Part shown: positions 7,039 to 17,462 of the stretch, one piece after another
Layout of the letters: each line of letters opens with the position of its first letter
Numbering within the stretch: position 1 is the stretch's first letter
DNA from: Hyphomicrobiales bacterium
Lineage (GTDB): Bacteria; Pseudomonadota; Alphaproteobacteria; Rhizobiales; JAJFHC01
Reading direction: 5' to 3'
Length of the DNA stretch: 32,157 nt
Assembly (NCBI GenBank): GCA_021775835.1
Contig: JAJFHC010000231.1
Location: 1 to 32,157 of the forward strand
The notes under the pieces: model-generated
Database searches by the model: none
What the model was told of the DNA's origin: nothing
What the model saw: the letters and a program-made list of their open reading frames with translations, nothing else
Made by a program: the position numbers and the translations under genes

Positions 7039-8082
7039 CTATTGCATTTCGCGGTTCCACCGGTCGGCCACTTCCGCAACCTTCGGTGTGTAGGCGTCCC
7101 AGTCGAAGCTGTGAATATCCTTCATCTTGTCACCCAGGATCGGAATTTCCTTTTTAAGCTCGTCGCTGAGAGACGACTGGGTGTTGCAAGGGGACGTATA
7201 GAGCACGCCGGAATATTGCTCCTGCACCTTCGCATCCAGAATGTAGTTGAGATACTTGTGAGCGTCGTCTTTGGCCGGTCCGGTCTTGACGAGATTGAAA
7301 GACTGTTCAAAAGCGATGACACCTTCTGCCGGCACGACCATATCCACCGGCGCGCCTTTTTTCTTGAGCGCAATCACTTCGCCCCAGTCAACCGGTGCCA
7401 CTATCGCATCCCCACGCACCAGCGATGCCGCCGCCGCGCCGCTCCAGGTCACCTGCTGAAATGGCAGCAGTTCCTTGACCTTGGCAAAGGCCACATCGAG
7501 CTTGTCTTCCGACCCACCGTAGAGTTTTGCCGTCAGCAGCAGGAACAGGACCGCCGCCGTGTTGCCGATCTGATAAAGCCCGATCTTTCCTTTAAATTCA
7601 GGATTGTCCCATAGGTCAGACCAGGCCTTCAGAGGCGTTTTGACCAAGTCTGTCCGATAGCCGATGCCGATCGGCGAAATGATTCCGCGCACGCCATTCA
7701 GGCCGGGATTTTTGAAATTGTCATAAACCTGCCCAAGGTTAGGCAGCTTGGCCGCGTCCAGCGGTTCGAAGAAGCCCTCACGTCGAAGCAAGGTGGCGAT
7801 GTTTTCGTTGCCCATGAAGATACTGTAGGGCGACGCGCTGCCGCCCGCGCGAATGTTGGCGACGAAATTCTTGCCAAGACCAATGTCGTGTTTGGCAGCA
7901 ATTCCCGTGGCCTTTTCGAATCCGGGAAGAATTTGCTGAGACCAGAACTTGCCCCAACGCCCGCCGTAGCTGGGAACCACCAGTTGTGAGGCGGCCAACG
8001 CCAACGGCGACGCCAGCGATAAGCTGGCGGTTAATCCAAGTCCGCCCGCAACCATTTGTCTTCTGTTCAATTTCATCGTCAT
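7039..8082 (-). CDS. ABC transporter periplasmic solute-binding protein (PotD/PotF-like), 347 aa
   Basis: The start at 8082 has GGAGG five bases upstream; the ATG two codons later is less well placed. The N terminus MTMKLNRRQMVAGGLGL has a twin-arginine type motif followed by a hydrophobic stretch ending in PLALAASQ, so export is probably by Tat or Sec, with cleavage near residue 30. The mature part is a type-2 periplasmic binding protein of the spermidine/putrescine class: LVVPSYGGRWGKFWSQQILP at the start, WSDLWDNPEFKGKIGL in the hinge region, and a C-terminal KYLNYILDAKVQEQYSG segment. Its ligand is unknown. The neighbouring CoA ligase suggests an organic or aromatic acid rather than a polyamine, but this is inference. 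Confidence 0.88.
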   Translation of the reverse strand: MTMKLNRRQMVAGGLGLTASLSLASPLALAASQLVVPSYGGRWGKFWSQQILPGFEKATGIAAKHDIGLGKNFVANIRAGGSASPYSIFMGNENIATLLRREGFFEPLDAAKLPNLGQVYDNFKNPGLNGVRGIISPIGIGYRTDLVKTPLKAWSDLWDNPEFKGKIGLYQIGNTAAVLFLLLTAKLYGGSEDKLDVAFAKVKELLPFQQVTWSGAAAASLVRGDAIVAPVDWGEVIALKKKGAPVDMVVPAEGVIAFEQSFNLVKTGPAKDDAHKYLNYILDAKVQEQYSGVLYTSPCNTQSSLSDELKKEIPILGDKMKDIHSFDWDAYTPKVAEVADRWNREMQ

Positions 8083-8253
8083 GATGTCCTCCAAATTGAC
8101 ACGGCGTCGACGCCGGATGATCCACTTTGCTTTTGCGGTTCTGCGCTTTCGAAACGGCTTTCCCGAAATGCCGCTGAACCGTCCCCGTCTGATCCCGGGC
8201 ACAACCAGTCACCCAGAGCCCTTGAACCAAACAACAAATCGTCCGATTCCAAC

Positions 8254-8269
8254 GGTCAAGAACTTGACC
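8254..8269. promoter_or_regulatory. Candidate operator, 16-bp dyad on the transporter side
   Basis: GGTCAAG and CTTGACC form perfect 7-bp arms around two central bases. The dyad is 172 bases upstream of the binding-protein start. GntR/FadR-subfamily proteins bind short dyads containing GGTC/GACC or GT/AC half-sites, so the divergent GntR regulator is the natural candidate. No experimental support. Confidence 0.45.
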
Positions 8270-8322
8270 ATTTAGTCAGGCTACGACTCGAGAAGGCAGG
8301 GTGTCAAATTATTAATTTATAA

Positions 8323-8350
8323 CCAATTATAATTGTGTTATGACAATTGG
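8323..8350. promoter_or_regulatory. Candidate operator, nested AATT-rich dyads
   Basis: CCAATT (8323-8328) and AATTGG (8345-8350) are outer arms. Inside are the perfect palindrome CAATTATAATTG (8324-8335) and the overlapping dyad AATTGT-N6-ACAATT (8331-8348). The TTGT...ACAA spacing resembles sites of FadR-type regulators. It overlaps one of the possible promoters of the GntR gene, so autoregulation is plausible. Confidence 0.4.
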
Positions 8351-8511
8351 ATATTATATTCGTATTGTTATATATTAAAAATCAACGATAGATCTTATTT
8401 GACAATGATAACTGAAAATAATAACAGTGCTTCATGCACAATAAATCTCGAAGCGCGACTTACGAATTCTACTAAAGTTTTGTTTTTAAACACAAAAAAT
8501 GCGATAATGAG

Positions 8512-9270
8512 ATGATACAGACCTCCAGGAACAGCACTCCGGACACCAGTCTGGGCCTGACCCGCCAAATTGCGGAAGCTTTGCGCAATGAAATTATCTA
8601 CGGCCGTCTGGACGTTGATCAGAAACTGCCGTCGGAGAGTGACCTCGCAAGCCGTTTCGGCGCGTCGCAGGCAACCATTCGCGAAGCCATGAAATTGCTT
8701 GCGGCACAACAGCTTATCCGATCGAAGAGGGGTCCGAGAGGGGGAATCTTCGTCAACCGTCCAACCCTGGGCCAGGCCAATCGTCTGCTGACCGGTATCA
8801 CGACTTGGTTGGTGACACTTGGGGTATTCTCGCTCGAGGACATTGCCGAGTCACGCCGGCATATTGGTGGAATTTGCGTACGGCTGGCCGCAAACCGGAG
8901 GGGTTCACCGGACCTTGAAGTCATGGAACGGGAGTTATTGAGACAATCCGACGCAAGTTTGTCCAACGAAGATTTCTGCGCATCCGACGTACGTTTTCAC
9001 CATGCCATCGCTGATGCCACCGGCAACAAGGTGCTTCAGTTCATAATGCTGGTCATAAACGACTCTCTGACGCCCGCCACAAACATGATGGTATTCAAGT
9101 TCCGTGAACGTGAAGCTATCATTGACTTCAACGAACGGATTCTCGCCGCCATCCAGTCCCGTCGCATTGGCCCAAGCGAGGATGCCTTCAACCAATTGAT
9201 GGATTATCTCAGTGAAAAATACGAACATGCGCGAAAATCGCATGGCACTCGCAGGCAGGCCGCCGGATGA
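8512..9270 (+). CDS. GntR-family transcriptional regulator, FadR subfamily (FCD domain), 252 aa
   Basis: An N-terminal winged helix (about residues 17-82) carries the GntR signature KLPSESDLASRFGASQATIR followed by EAMKLLAAQQLIRSKRGPRG. A C-terminal all-helical FCD ligand domain (about 105-240) contains DVRFHHAIADATGN. Many FCD proteins bind a metal through Asp and three His. Here D159 and H163 are present, but the usual EHR and MxxH histidines appear replaced (DFNERIL, LMDYLSE), so an acyl or organic ligand without metal, as in E. coli FadR, is possible. No convincing ribosome binding site precedes the ATG; GATAAT lies 4 bases upstream of it, so a nearly leaderless transcript is conceivable. 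Its TGA overlaps the next ATG, so it is co-translated with the ligase. Confidence 0.9.
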   Translation: MIQTSRNSTPDTSLGLTRQIAEALRNEIIYGRLDVDQKLPSESDLASRFGASQATIREAMKLLAAQQLIRSKRGPRGGIFVNRPTLGQANRLLTGITTWLVTLGVFSLEDIAESRRHIGGICVRLAANRRGSPDLEVMERELLRQSDASLSNEDFCASDVRFHHAIADATGNKVLQFIMLVINDSLTPATNMMVFKFREREAIIDFNERILAAIQSRRIGPSEDAFNQLMDYLSEKYEHARKSHGTRRQAAG

Positions 9271-11087
9271 TAGTTCAGACTGATTCACGGTCGCGCACGA
9301 ACACCGGCAATCCCGAAGGTTCTTCGTCTGAGGCCTTTGCCTCATTCAACATCGACCGCCTCGACAACGTTGACGGATCAATCACGCTCACAAACAAGAC
9401 CCCTCTGCCGGACCCCCTTCCCGATATCTACGAACGATTTCTGCACTGGGCCGCAAAGGACCCCGATGCCAGCTTGATATCGGGTCGGAACAAAAACGGT
9501 CGCCGCACCATGACGTATGGCGAAGCCAGGACACGGGCATCGGATATGGCGCGGTACCTTTCCAGTCGGTGCCCTGACCGACACGACACCGTCGCCGTCG
9601 TTGACGATGCGGGTCCCGATCATGCTGTGGTGAAACTGGCCTGCCTCGCTGTTGGATTGGTACATGCCCCGTTTGCATCAGCACTCGCACTTTCGGAATC
9701 GGGGCGGGCACGGCTTCTGGAACTCTTCAGAGTCTGCCGGCCGGCCCTGATCCTTGTGTCACCGACTCTCCCAGCCGATTTCGCAGAATTGCTGGCCCGG
9801 GAAAATCTCGATTTCGAAATCATCACAGCTTGCGACACGCCTTCGGACAGCGATTCTGGGCAACCGTTTGACGTAGCCCGACACAAACCTGATGACCCTG
9901 CAGCGATCTACTTCACTTCCGGCTCCACGGGAAGTGCCAAAGGCGTCATGATCACCCGGCATATGATTGCTGCCGTCCAAGGAGCGATCTCAAGCCATTG
10001 GCCGTTTCTGACGACCAAGCGTCCGGTCCTGGTCGACTGGCTTCCCTGGCATCATGTGTTCGGCGGCCTGGATAATTTCTTCAAGGTCATCTGGAACGGG
10101 GGCACCTATCATGTAAGACCCGCTCCGTCCCTGAATTCCATGGCCGCAGTGGCTCATGAAATGGCGCGGCTGGAACCCACCCTCTATATTGATGTGCCAT
10201 TCGGGATAAAGCTTTTGCTTGATCAACTGGAAAACGACGAGGAGCTCTCTCGTGTGTTTTTTGCAAATCTCGACCTGATCTTTTTTGCCGGCGCCGGCAT
10301 GGACGGCGAGACTTGGTCCAGACTCAACCGGCTGATCGAAAATCGGGAAAATGGCGCCCGCCAGTCGCTGCGCGTCGCATCCGGTTACGGTTCGACGGAA
10401 GCCGGCTCAACCATATGCCTTGCTCATGAAGAACCCGGCAGCCCCGGTGAAGTCGGCATCCCCTTGCCTGGGCACCAGTTGCGGCTTGTGGATGTAGATG
10501 GGCGTACGGAAGTGCGGGTCCGCGGCCCCAACGTATCTCCTTACTACACCGTGGCGTCTGGTCACGCAGCTATGCCTCTTGATGACCAGGGGTTTCTGTG
10601 CACCGGGGATGTCGTCGCAGCGGTTCGCCCGTTCCATCCTGAACTTGGGCTGAGGTTCGACGGACGGGTGGCGGAGGATTTCAAACTGTCAAATGGTACG
10701 CGGGTAAAGGTCGGCACCCTGCGGCAGATGCTCCTGACAGCCTGCGCTCCTTACTTGGGGGATGTGGCAATCGCTGGAGAAAACAACGACTACGTTGCGG
10801 CACTGTTATTCCCCTCGGCAACCACCACCGATCTCGACGAGGACGGATTGTTCCGGATGTTCGAACGCTCACTGGCAAGACACAACGATCAATGGCCGGG
10901 CAGCTCAACCGCCATAAGGTACGCGGTTGTCATGGGCGGGACTCCTGATGCGGAAAACGGTGAAGTCAACGACAAGGGGCATCTGGTTCAGCGACGCACG
11001 CTCCAGAACCGGGCAGCCGATGTGGAACGCCTCTACGCAAAGCGACCGGACCGGGACGTCATCGTTCCCGGCGAGCCTAGATATTAA
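9267..11087 (+). CDS. Acyl-CoA ligase of the feruloyl-CoA synthase type (AMP-binding superfamily), 606 aa
   Basis: ANL adenylating enzyme motifs are in order: the P-loop FTSGSTGSAKGVMI, DWLPWHHVFGG, the A5 motif SGYGSTEAGS, the A7 motif LCTGDVV, and the hinge region LRFDGRVAEDFKLSNGTRV. A C-terminal NDKGHLVQRRTLQNRA matches the place of the catalytic lysine in feruloyl-CoA synthases. DWLPWxHxFGG and the C-terminal DKG-x-x-x-QR pattern are what point to the feruloyl-CoA synthase group rather than long-chain fatty acid ligases. Expected reaction: carboxylic acid + ATP + CoA to acyl-CoA + AMP + PPi, in the cytoplasm. No hydratase/aldolase or vanillin dehydrogenase is nearby, so a hydroxycinnamate substrate is only a guess. 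The start overlaps the GntR stop; the gene converges on rpoD with a 12-bp gap. Confidence 0.88.
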   Translation: MIVQTDSRSRTNTGNPEGSSSEAFASFNIDRLDNVDGSITLTNKTPLPDPLPDIYERFLHWAAKDPDASLISGRNKNGRRTMTYGEARTRASDMARYLSSRCPDRHDTVAVVDDAGPDHAVVKLACLAVGLVHAPFASALALSESGRARLLELFRVCRPALILVSPTLPADFAELLARENLDFEIITACDTPSDSDSGQPFDVARHKPDDPAAIYFTSGSTGSAKGVMITRHMIAAVQGAISSHWPFLTTKRPVLVDWLPWHHVFGGLDNFFKVIWNGGTYHVRPAPSLNSMAAVAHEMARLEPTLYIDVPFGIKLLLDQLENDEELSRVFFANLDLIFFAGAGMDGETWSRLNRLIENRENGARQSLRVASGYGSTEAGSTICLAHEEPGSPGEVGIPLPGHQLRLVDVDGRTEVRVRGPNVSPYYTVASGHAAMPLDDQGFLCTGDVVAAVRPFHPELGLRFDGRVAEDFKLSNGTRVKVGTLRQMLLTACAPYLGDVAIAGENNDYVAALLFPSATTTDLDEDGLFRMFERSLARHNDQWPGSSTAIRYAVVMGGTPDAENGEVNDKGHLVQRRTLQNRAADVERLYAKRPDRDVIVPGEPRY

Positions 11088-11099
11088 ATTCAAAAACAA

Positions 11100-13100
<2,001 letters not shown>

Positions 13101-13255
13101 ACACCATATCTCCACCACAGCGCCTGCCGGTCTTTCCGGACTAACGTCGCCGTTTAATATGTACCGAGACCGGAAACCCGACGATTCGTCCGCGCGCGTG
13201 AATCACCAAGTCCGGCCATCTGTCTTGTTATTAAGCGAAGTGTCTTAAGTACGAA

Positions 13256-15223
13256 TTAACCATGGGTGCGCCCATACGCCCATTCGGCCTTGTCCTGTAA
13301 CGCCTCGCCATACCCTTCAACAATGGCCTCTGTTCCGTCGGCACTCGACACCTGTTCCAGTATGTCCCTGAGCCGTTCGAAATTCTCGCCACTGCCATCC
13401 TGTTCAAATGCCAGTTCGGCAGCTCTTAATTCTTTTTGCAGCGTCAGCGATTTACGGTGCAAGGCGAGTGTATGCCGCCAACCCGTCTCTGCATCGAAAT
13501 CTGCCGCATCGGCCTCAATGAACCGATCACCTTTGTGCGAAAGCCCGTCCTTCAACCGTTCGATCGATCCGAGCGTGCCGCTCTTTTCCAACTGGTCCCG
13601 AAGGGTGCGCCTGTCAAGGGGCACACAATGGGCCGCGATATCTAGAATTTCCGTCCTCAGTCTGTCAAGGTCGTTGCTCGTTAATTCCACATCTGAAAAC
13701 TCTTCTGCGTATTTTTCAAGCAAAAACGGGTGATTGAACACCGCCAGAACGATTAGCAGCTCGCGATGCGGCGCCGCAAAATTGAACTGTGTCACAAGAT
13801 TACTGCTGCGCAGTGCACTGGACGCCGGTGCATCGGTGCCCTGACCACCCTTCCAGTTTCGTCGATTCCCCGACTTCCCCGATCCTCCGGACCGCCAATT
13901 CTGGTTACCGCCACGCCACGATCCCCCCTGCCCAGACCGGCCCTTGCTCCCGCGCCGGTTCAGGAACTTGTCGAGACGCGACCGCATTTCCTGTTCGTAA
14001 TAACGCCGGATCGAGGTATCCGAGATCTGCCCGACCAGTTCATTTATCCGTTGCTCAAGCAGAGCGCGGCGCTCAGGCGTCGACCAGTCACTGCTGGAGA
14101 ACTCCCGCGACCACAACATTTCCGCGAGAGGCTTTGCGCTCGCCAGCACCTGGTCGAGTGCCTGGCGACCATGCTCACGCAACAGATCGTCAGGATCGAC
14201 GCCTTCCGGAAGCAAGGCAAAGTTGACCGAGTGACCCGGTTTCAACAGCGGCAAGGCGGTTTCCACGGCCCGGTAAGCGGCCTTGAGGCCCGCCCTGTCA
14301 CCATCGAAACACAAGATGGGTTCAGGTGCGGCCCGCCACAACAGGCCTATCTGGTCTGGCGTCAACGCGGTTCCAAGCGGTGCCACCGCATTTTCAATAC
14401 CCGCGGCAGAAAGCGCAATCACATCCATGTAGCCTTCAACCGCAATCATGGTGCCCGCATCATGGGCTGATTTCCGCGCCCGGGCAAAATTGTACAGAAT
14501 AGACCCTTTGTGAAACAACGGCGTTTCCGGCGAGTTAAGGTATTTTGCCGGCACGTCGGCTGAAAGAGCACGGCCGCCAAAGGCGATAACCCGGCCGCGT
14601 TGGTCTTCGATCGGGAACATTACCCGATCGCGAAACCGGTCATAGGATACCGGAATGTCGTCACCGGCAATCAGCAAGCCCGCCTCCACCATCTGGGCCT
14701 GGTCAATCCCCAGGGTTGCAAGATGAGACTTGAGCGCGCTTCGGCTTGCCGGCGCATACCCAAGGCGAAAGGTCTTTTGGGTTCTGGCTGCGAGTCCCCT
14801 GTCGGACAGATACCCGCGTGCCGCAGCCCCGGCTTCGCGCTGGAGCTGGTCTTCGAAAAACTTTGCCGCCAGTTCCATAACGTCGACGAGACCGGCCCGC
14901 GTCTCTTCCCGGCGCACATCCGCTTCGGTACGTTCCGGCAGCGGCACGCCGGCGTCGATGGCCAGGCGCTCTACAGCTTCAGGGAAAGACAGCCCGTCCA
15001 CTTCGATCAGAAATCCGAATATGTCGCCATGCTTGCCCGACGAAAAGCAATGATAGAAGCCCTTCTGGTCGTTGACGGTGAAAGATGGCGTCTTTTCCGG
15101 ATTGAACGGACTCAGGCCAACGAACTCACGCCCCTTTCGCGTAAGTTTAACGCGCCGCGCAACCACTTCCGACACCGGGAGCCGGGCTCTGATCTCATCC
15201 ATGAAGGATTGCGGAAAGTTCAT
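13256..15223 (-). CDS. dnaG: DNA primase DnaG, 655 aa
   Basis: It makes RNA primers at the replication fork together with the DnaB helicase. The N-terminal domain has the primase pattern, but its zinc site is largely gone: GLSPFNPEKTPSF and YHCFSSGKHGD stand where E. coli has CPFH and CFGC. Only C59 of the four ligands is left, with S38, N41 and S62 at the others. I recall the same change in other Alphaproteobacteria. The core carries EGYMDVIALSAAG and the TOPRIM metal-binding ILCFDGDRAG. A low-complexity Gly/Arg/Ser linker (about residues 420-460, RSGQGGSWRGGNQNWRSGG) leads to the C-terminal helicase-binding domain. There is no strong ribosome binding site before the ATG. It belongs to the yqeY-dnaG-rpoD cluster. 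Confidence 0.97.
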   Translation of the reverse strand: MNFPQSFMDEIRARLPVSEVVARRVKLTRKGREFVGLSPFNPEKTPSFTVNDQKGFYHCFSSGKHGDIFGFLIEVDGLSFPEAVERLAIDAGVPLPERTEADVRREETRAGLVDVMELAAKFFEDQLQREAGAAARGYLSDRGLAARTQKTFRLGYAPASRSALKSHLATLGIDQAQMVEAGLLIAGDDIPVSYDRFRDRVMFPIEDQRGRVIAFGGRALSADVPAKYLNSPETPLFHKGSILYNFARARKSAHDAGTMIAVEGYMDVIALSAAGIENAVAPLGTALTPDQIGLLWRAAPEPILCFDGDRAGLKAAYRAVETALPLLKPGHSVNFALLPEGVDPDDLLREHGRQALDQVLASAKPLAEMLWSREFSSSDWSTPERRALLEQRINELVGQISDTSIRRYYEQEMRSRLDKFLNRRGSKGRSGQGGSWRGGNQNWRSGGSGKSGNRRNWKGGQGTDAPASSALRSSNLVTQFNFAAPHRELLIVLAVFNHPFLLEKYAEEFSDVELTSNDLDRLRTEILDIAAHCVPLDRRTLRDQLEKSGTLGSIERLKDGLSHKGDRFIEADAADFDAETGWRHTLALHRKSLTLQKELRAAELAFEQDGSGENFERLRDILEQVSSADGTEAIVEGYGEALQDKAEWAYGRTHG

Positions 15224-15391
15224 GTCGACAATAGCGATTCGGGTAATGATTCGGGCAAAGTTGCCAGATTATAGTGGCTAAACCCGAACTGAAGCGAATC
15301 ACTTCGATTCAAACGACCGTTTCTCCAACCATGGTGATCGCGAGGACCATGCAAAGGCGAACGGCTCAGATCTCCCCTCTGGGACGGCACC

Positions 15392-15856
15392 TTATCCTAA
15401 CAGGCCTTTCACCAGACCGCTCGCCCTGCCGAAATCCATACGCCCGGCAAAACGTTCCTTGAGGGCTGCCATCGTTCGCCCCATATCCTTGAGGCCCTCC
15501 GCGCCAATCTCCTCGACCACATCCTTGCACGCCTGTTCGACTTCCCCGTTTTCCATCTGGCGTGGCATGAATTCGGCAATGATCTCGATTTCCTCTGCCT
15601 CACGTTCTGCAAGCTCCACCCGGCCGGCTTCTTCGTAAGTCTGCACCGACTCACGACGCTGCTTGATCATTTTCGCCAGAATATCGAGGATTTCATCATC
15701 AGAAACGCCGTCATTGACCCCAGACGTTCTGGAAGCGATGTCGCGATCCTTTATCGCTGCGTTCACTAAACGCAATGTCGATGTCCGGGCTTTGTTCTGC
15801 GCCTTCACAGAAACCTTGAGAGCGGAATTGATCCGCTCGCGAATACGCTCACTCAT
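15392..15856 (-). CDS. yqeY: GatB/YqeY domain protein, 154 aa
   Basis: The start at 15856 (MSERIRERINSALKVSVKAQ) is the usual beginning of the family; the frame stays open upstream but without family-like sequence. The protein is the helical YqeY domain throughout, with STLRLVNAAIKDRDI early, QRRESVQTYEEAGR in the middle, and MGRTMAALKERFAGRMDFGR near the end. The domain is homologous to the tail of the GatB amidotransferase subunit that binds tRNA. The function of the stand-alone form is not firmly known. In many Alphaproteobacteria it sits upstream of dnaG and rpoD, where E. coli has rpsU, so it may be part of the same macromolecular-synthesis operon. The gap to dnaG is 168 bp. Divergent from carA. 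Confidence 0.93.
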   Translation of the reverse strand: MSERIRERINSALKVSVKAQNKARTSTLRLVNAAIKDRDIASRTSGVNDGVSDDEILDILAKMIKQRRESVQTYEEAGRVELAEREAEEIEIIAEFMPRQMENGEVEQACKDVVEEIGAEGLKDMGRTMAALKERFAGRMDFGRASGLVKGLLG

Positions 15857-15976
15857 GTGACTCTCAATACTGATTTCCCAAGCACCCACCATACCCCTTT
15901 TAAAGCCCTGAGGGCAATGTTCCTCACGTCTCATAAGTGTTTGAAATTTAAATGAAAAATATTTTCCCAGTGGCTG

Positions 15977-16005
15977 TTGACGGACCAGGGGGATTTCACT
16001 ATTGT
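15977..16005 (+). promoter_or_regulatory. Candidate sigma-70 promoter of carA
   Basis: TTGACG (15977-15982) and TATTGT (16000-16005) are separated by exactly 17 bases. Five of six -35 bases and four of six -10 bases match consensus. Transcription would start near 16012, leaving a leader of about 100 bases before the carA ATG. I see no riboswitch-like or attenuator structure in that leader. Confidence 0.6.
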
Positions 16006-16113
16006 CCGGCGCAATTTGGCCACACTCAAGAATCTAGCGCAAATGCCGGGCGATAATCATCAGCCGCAATTCCACGCGCACGCCCGTTTCCGGTCCTCTC
16101 TGGGAGCATGAGA

Positions 16114-17346
16114 ATGAAAGACACTGACATCACGCTCGTGCCTGGCAACGCCGGTTCGGCGGGAGTCGGCTCACGGACCGCCGCGCCGTGGGGCGACATC
16201 CCAACCACAGCTGTGCTCGTGCTTGCCGACGGCACCGTACTGGAGGGTCAGGGTTTGGGCGCAACCGGTGACGCTATCGGCGAAATTTGTTTCAACACGG
16301 CCATGACCGGATATCAGGAGATTCTCACCGATCCCTCCTATGCCGGTCAGATCATCACCTTCACGTTCCCTCACATAGGCAATGTCGGTGTCAACGACGA
16401 CGACATCGAGACCGCCAACATGGCGGGCGCATCAGGTGTCCGCGGCGCCATCCTGAGGGCGCCGGTCACCCAACCGTCCAACTATCGTGCAAGCCGTCAC
16501 CTGAACGACTGGCTTGCCGCACGCTCGATCATCGGTATCGGCAATATCGACACCCGTGCCCTGACGGCCCTCATTCGCGATCGTGGCATGCCCAACGCGG
16601 TAATTGCCCATGCCCCTGATGGCAAATTTGACTTTGACGCGCTTAAGGCCAAGGCCGCTGCCTGGCCGGGGCTCGAAGGCATGGACCTGGCCATCGAAGT
16701 GACCTGTGGCCAGCGTTATGAATGGAACCAGACCAGCTGGGCATGGGACCAGGGGTTCGGCACTCTTGAAAACCCAAAGTACCATGTGGTTGCCATCGAC
16801 TACGGTATGAAGCGCAATATTCTCAGATGTCTGGCTGACGTGGGTTGCCGTACCACAGTAGTACCCGCGACGGCTACATCAGAGGACATCCTGGCCTTGG
16901 AACCGGACGGTATTTTCCTGTCGAACGGCCCCGGCGATCCGGCTGCAACCGGCACTTATGCGATTCCCCAGGTCAGGAAACTCGTTGCCAGCGGGTTGCC
17001 GGTTTTCGGCATTTGCCTAGGACACCAGATACTCGCGCTTTCGCTTGGCGCAAAGACCCGGAAGATGCACCAGGGCCATCATGGTGCCAACCATCCGGTC
17101 AAGGATCATACCACCGGCAAGGTTGAAATCACGTCCATGAATCATGGATTCACGGTCGATGAGGGATCTCTGCCGGCTGGAATTGAACAAACCCACGTTT
17201 CGCTTTTTGACGGGTCAAATTGCGGTCTTGCCGTAGAGGACAAGCCGATTTTTTCGGTGCAGTACCACCCCGAAGCCTCACCGGGTCCTCGCGACAGCCA
17301 TTATCTTTTCGAGAGATTCGCCGGCCTGATGGAGGCCCGGCGTTGA
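16114..17346 (+). CDS. carA: Carbamoyl-phosphate synthase small (glutaminase) subunit, 410 aa
   Basis: The start at 16114 is chosen because GGGAG lies 8 bases upstream; the ATG two codons earlier is only one base from it. The first 26 or so residues are a poorly conserved extension. The N-terminal CarA domain follows ([39 protein letters not shown]). The C-terminal class-I glutamine amidotransferase has the nucleophile cysteine in [10 protein letters not shown] and the catalytic His/Glu in [16 protein letters not shown] forms the oxyanion strand. It hydrolyses glutamine and channels ammonia to CarB for arginine and pyrimidine synthesis. carB is 1.1 kb downstream on the same strand, with an opposite-strand protease gene in between, so the two subunits probably have separate promoters. 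Confidence 0.97.
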   Translation: MKDTDITLVPGNAGSAGVGSRTAAPWGDIPTTAVLVLADGTVLEGQGLGATGDAIGEICFNTAMTGYQEILTDPSYAGQIITFTFPHIGNVGVNDDDIETANMAGASGVRGAILRAPVTQPSNYRASRHLNDWLAARSIIGIGNIDTRALTALIRDRGMPNAVIAHAPDGKFDFDALKAKAAAWPGLEGMDLAIEVTCGQRYEWNQTSWAWDQGFGTLENPKYHVVAIDYGMKRNILRCLADVGCRTTVVPATATSEDILALEPDGIFLSNGPGDPAATGTYAIPQVRKLVASGLPVFGICLGHQILALSLGAKTRKMHQGHHGANHPVKDHTTGKVEITSMNHGFTVDEGSLPAGIEQTHVSLFDGSNCGLAVEDKPIFSVQYHPEASPGPRDSHYLFERFAGLMEARR

Positions 17347-17462
17347 CCTGCTCGGTCATGCATTCTCAAGCATCGCTAGAGCAAGTTTCCATCGATTCGG
17401 CTATTTCTGTCCTGAGACGCCCGAGCGTTGCCGCTCTCGTCTGCACCAACCCAATCGGACGG

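Larger units (their letters stand above)
8083..8511. promoter_or_regulatory. 429-bp divergent regulatory region between the ABC operon and the GntR/ligase operon
   Basis: No gene is seen here. The part next to the GntR gene (about 8310-8510) is strikingly AT-rich compared with its surroundings. It contains the two dyads listed separately. Possible plus-strand promoter pieces are TTGGAT (8347) with TATATT (8371), TTGACA (8399) without a good -10 partner, and TTGTTT-17-GATAAT (8480-8508) directly before the start codon. I could not assign a promoter to the minus-strand operon: TTGACA at 8317-8312 on that strand has no good -10 partner. Confidence 0.6.

Noticed and set aside
8312..8317. TTGACA on the minus strand as the promoter of the binding-protein operon
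   Set aside because: No acceptable -10 element is found 16-18 bases downstream (best is TAGCCT).
13766..14470. A 234-codon open frame on the plus strand over dnaG
   Set aside because: Antisense shadow of the primase; its composition is Arg/Pro-rich and no motif is seen.
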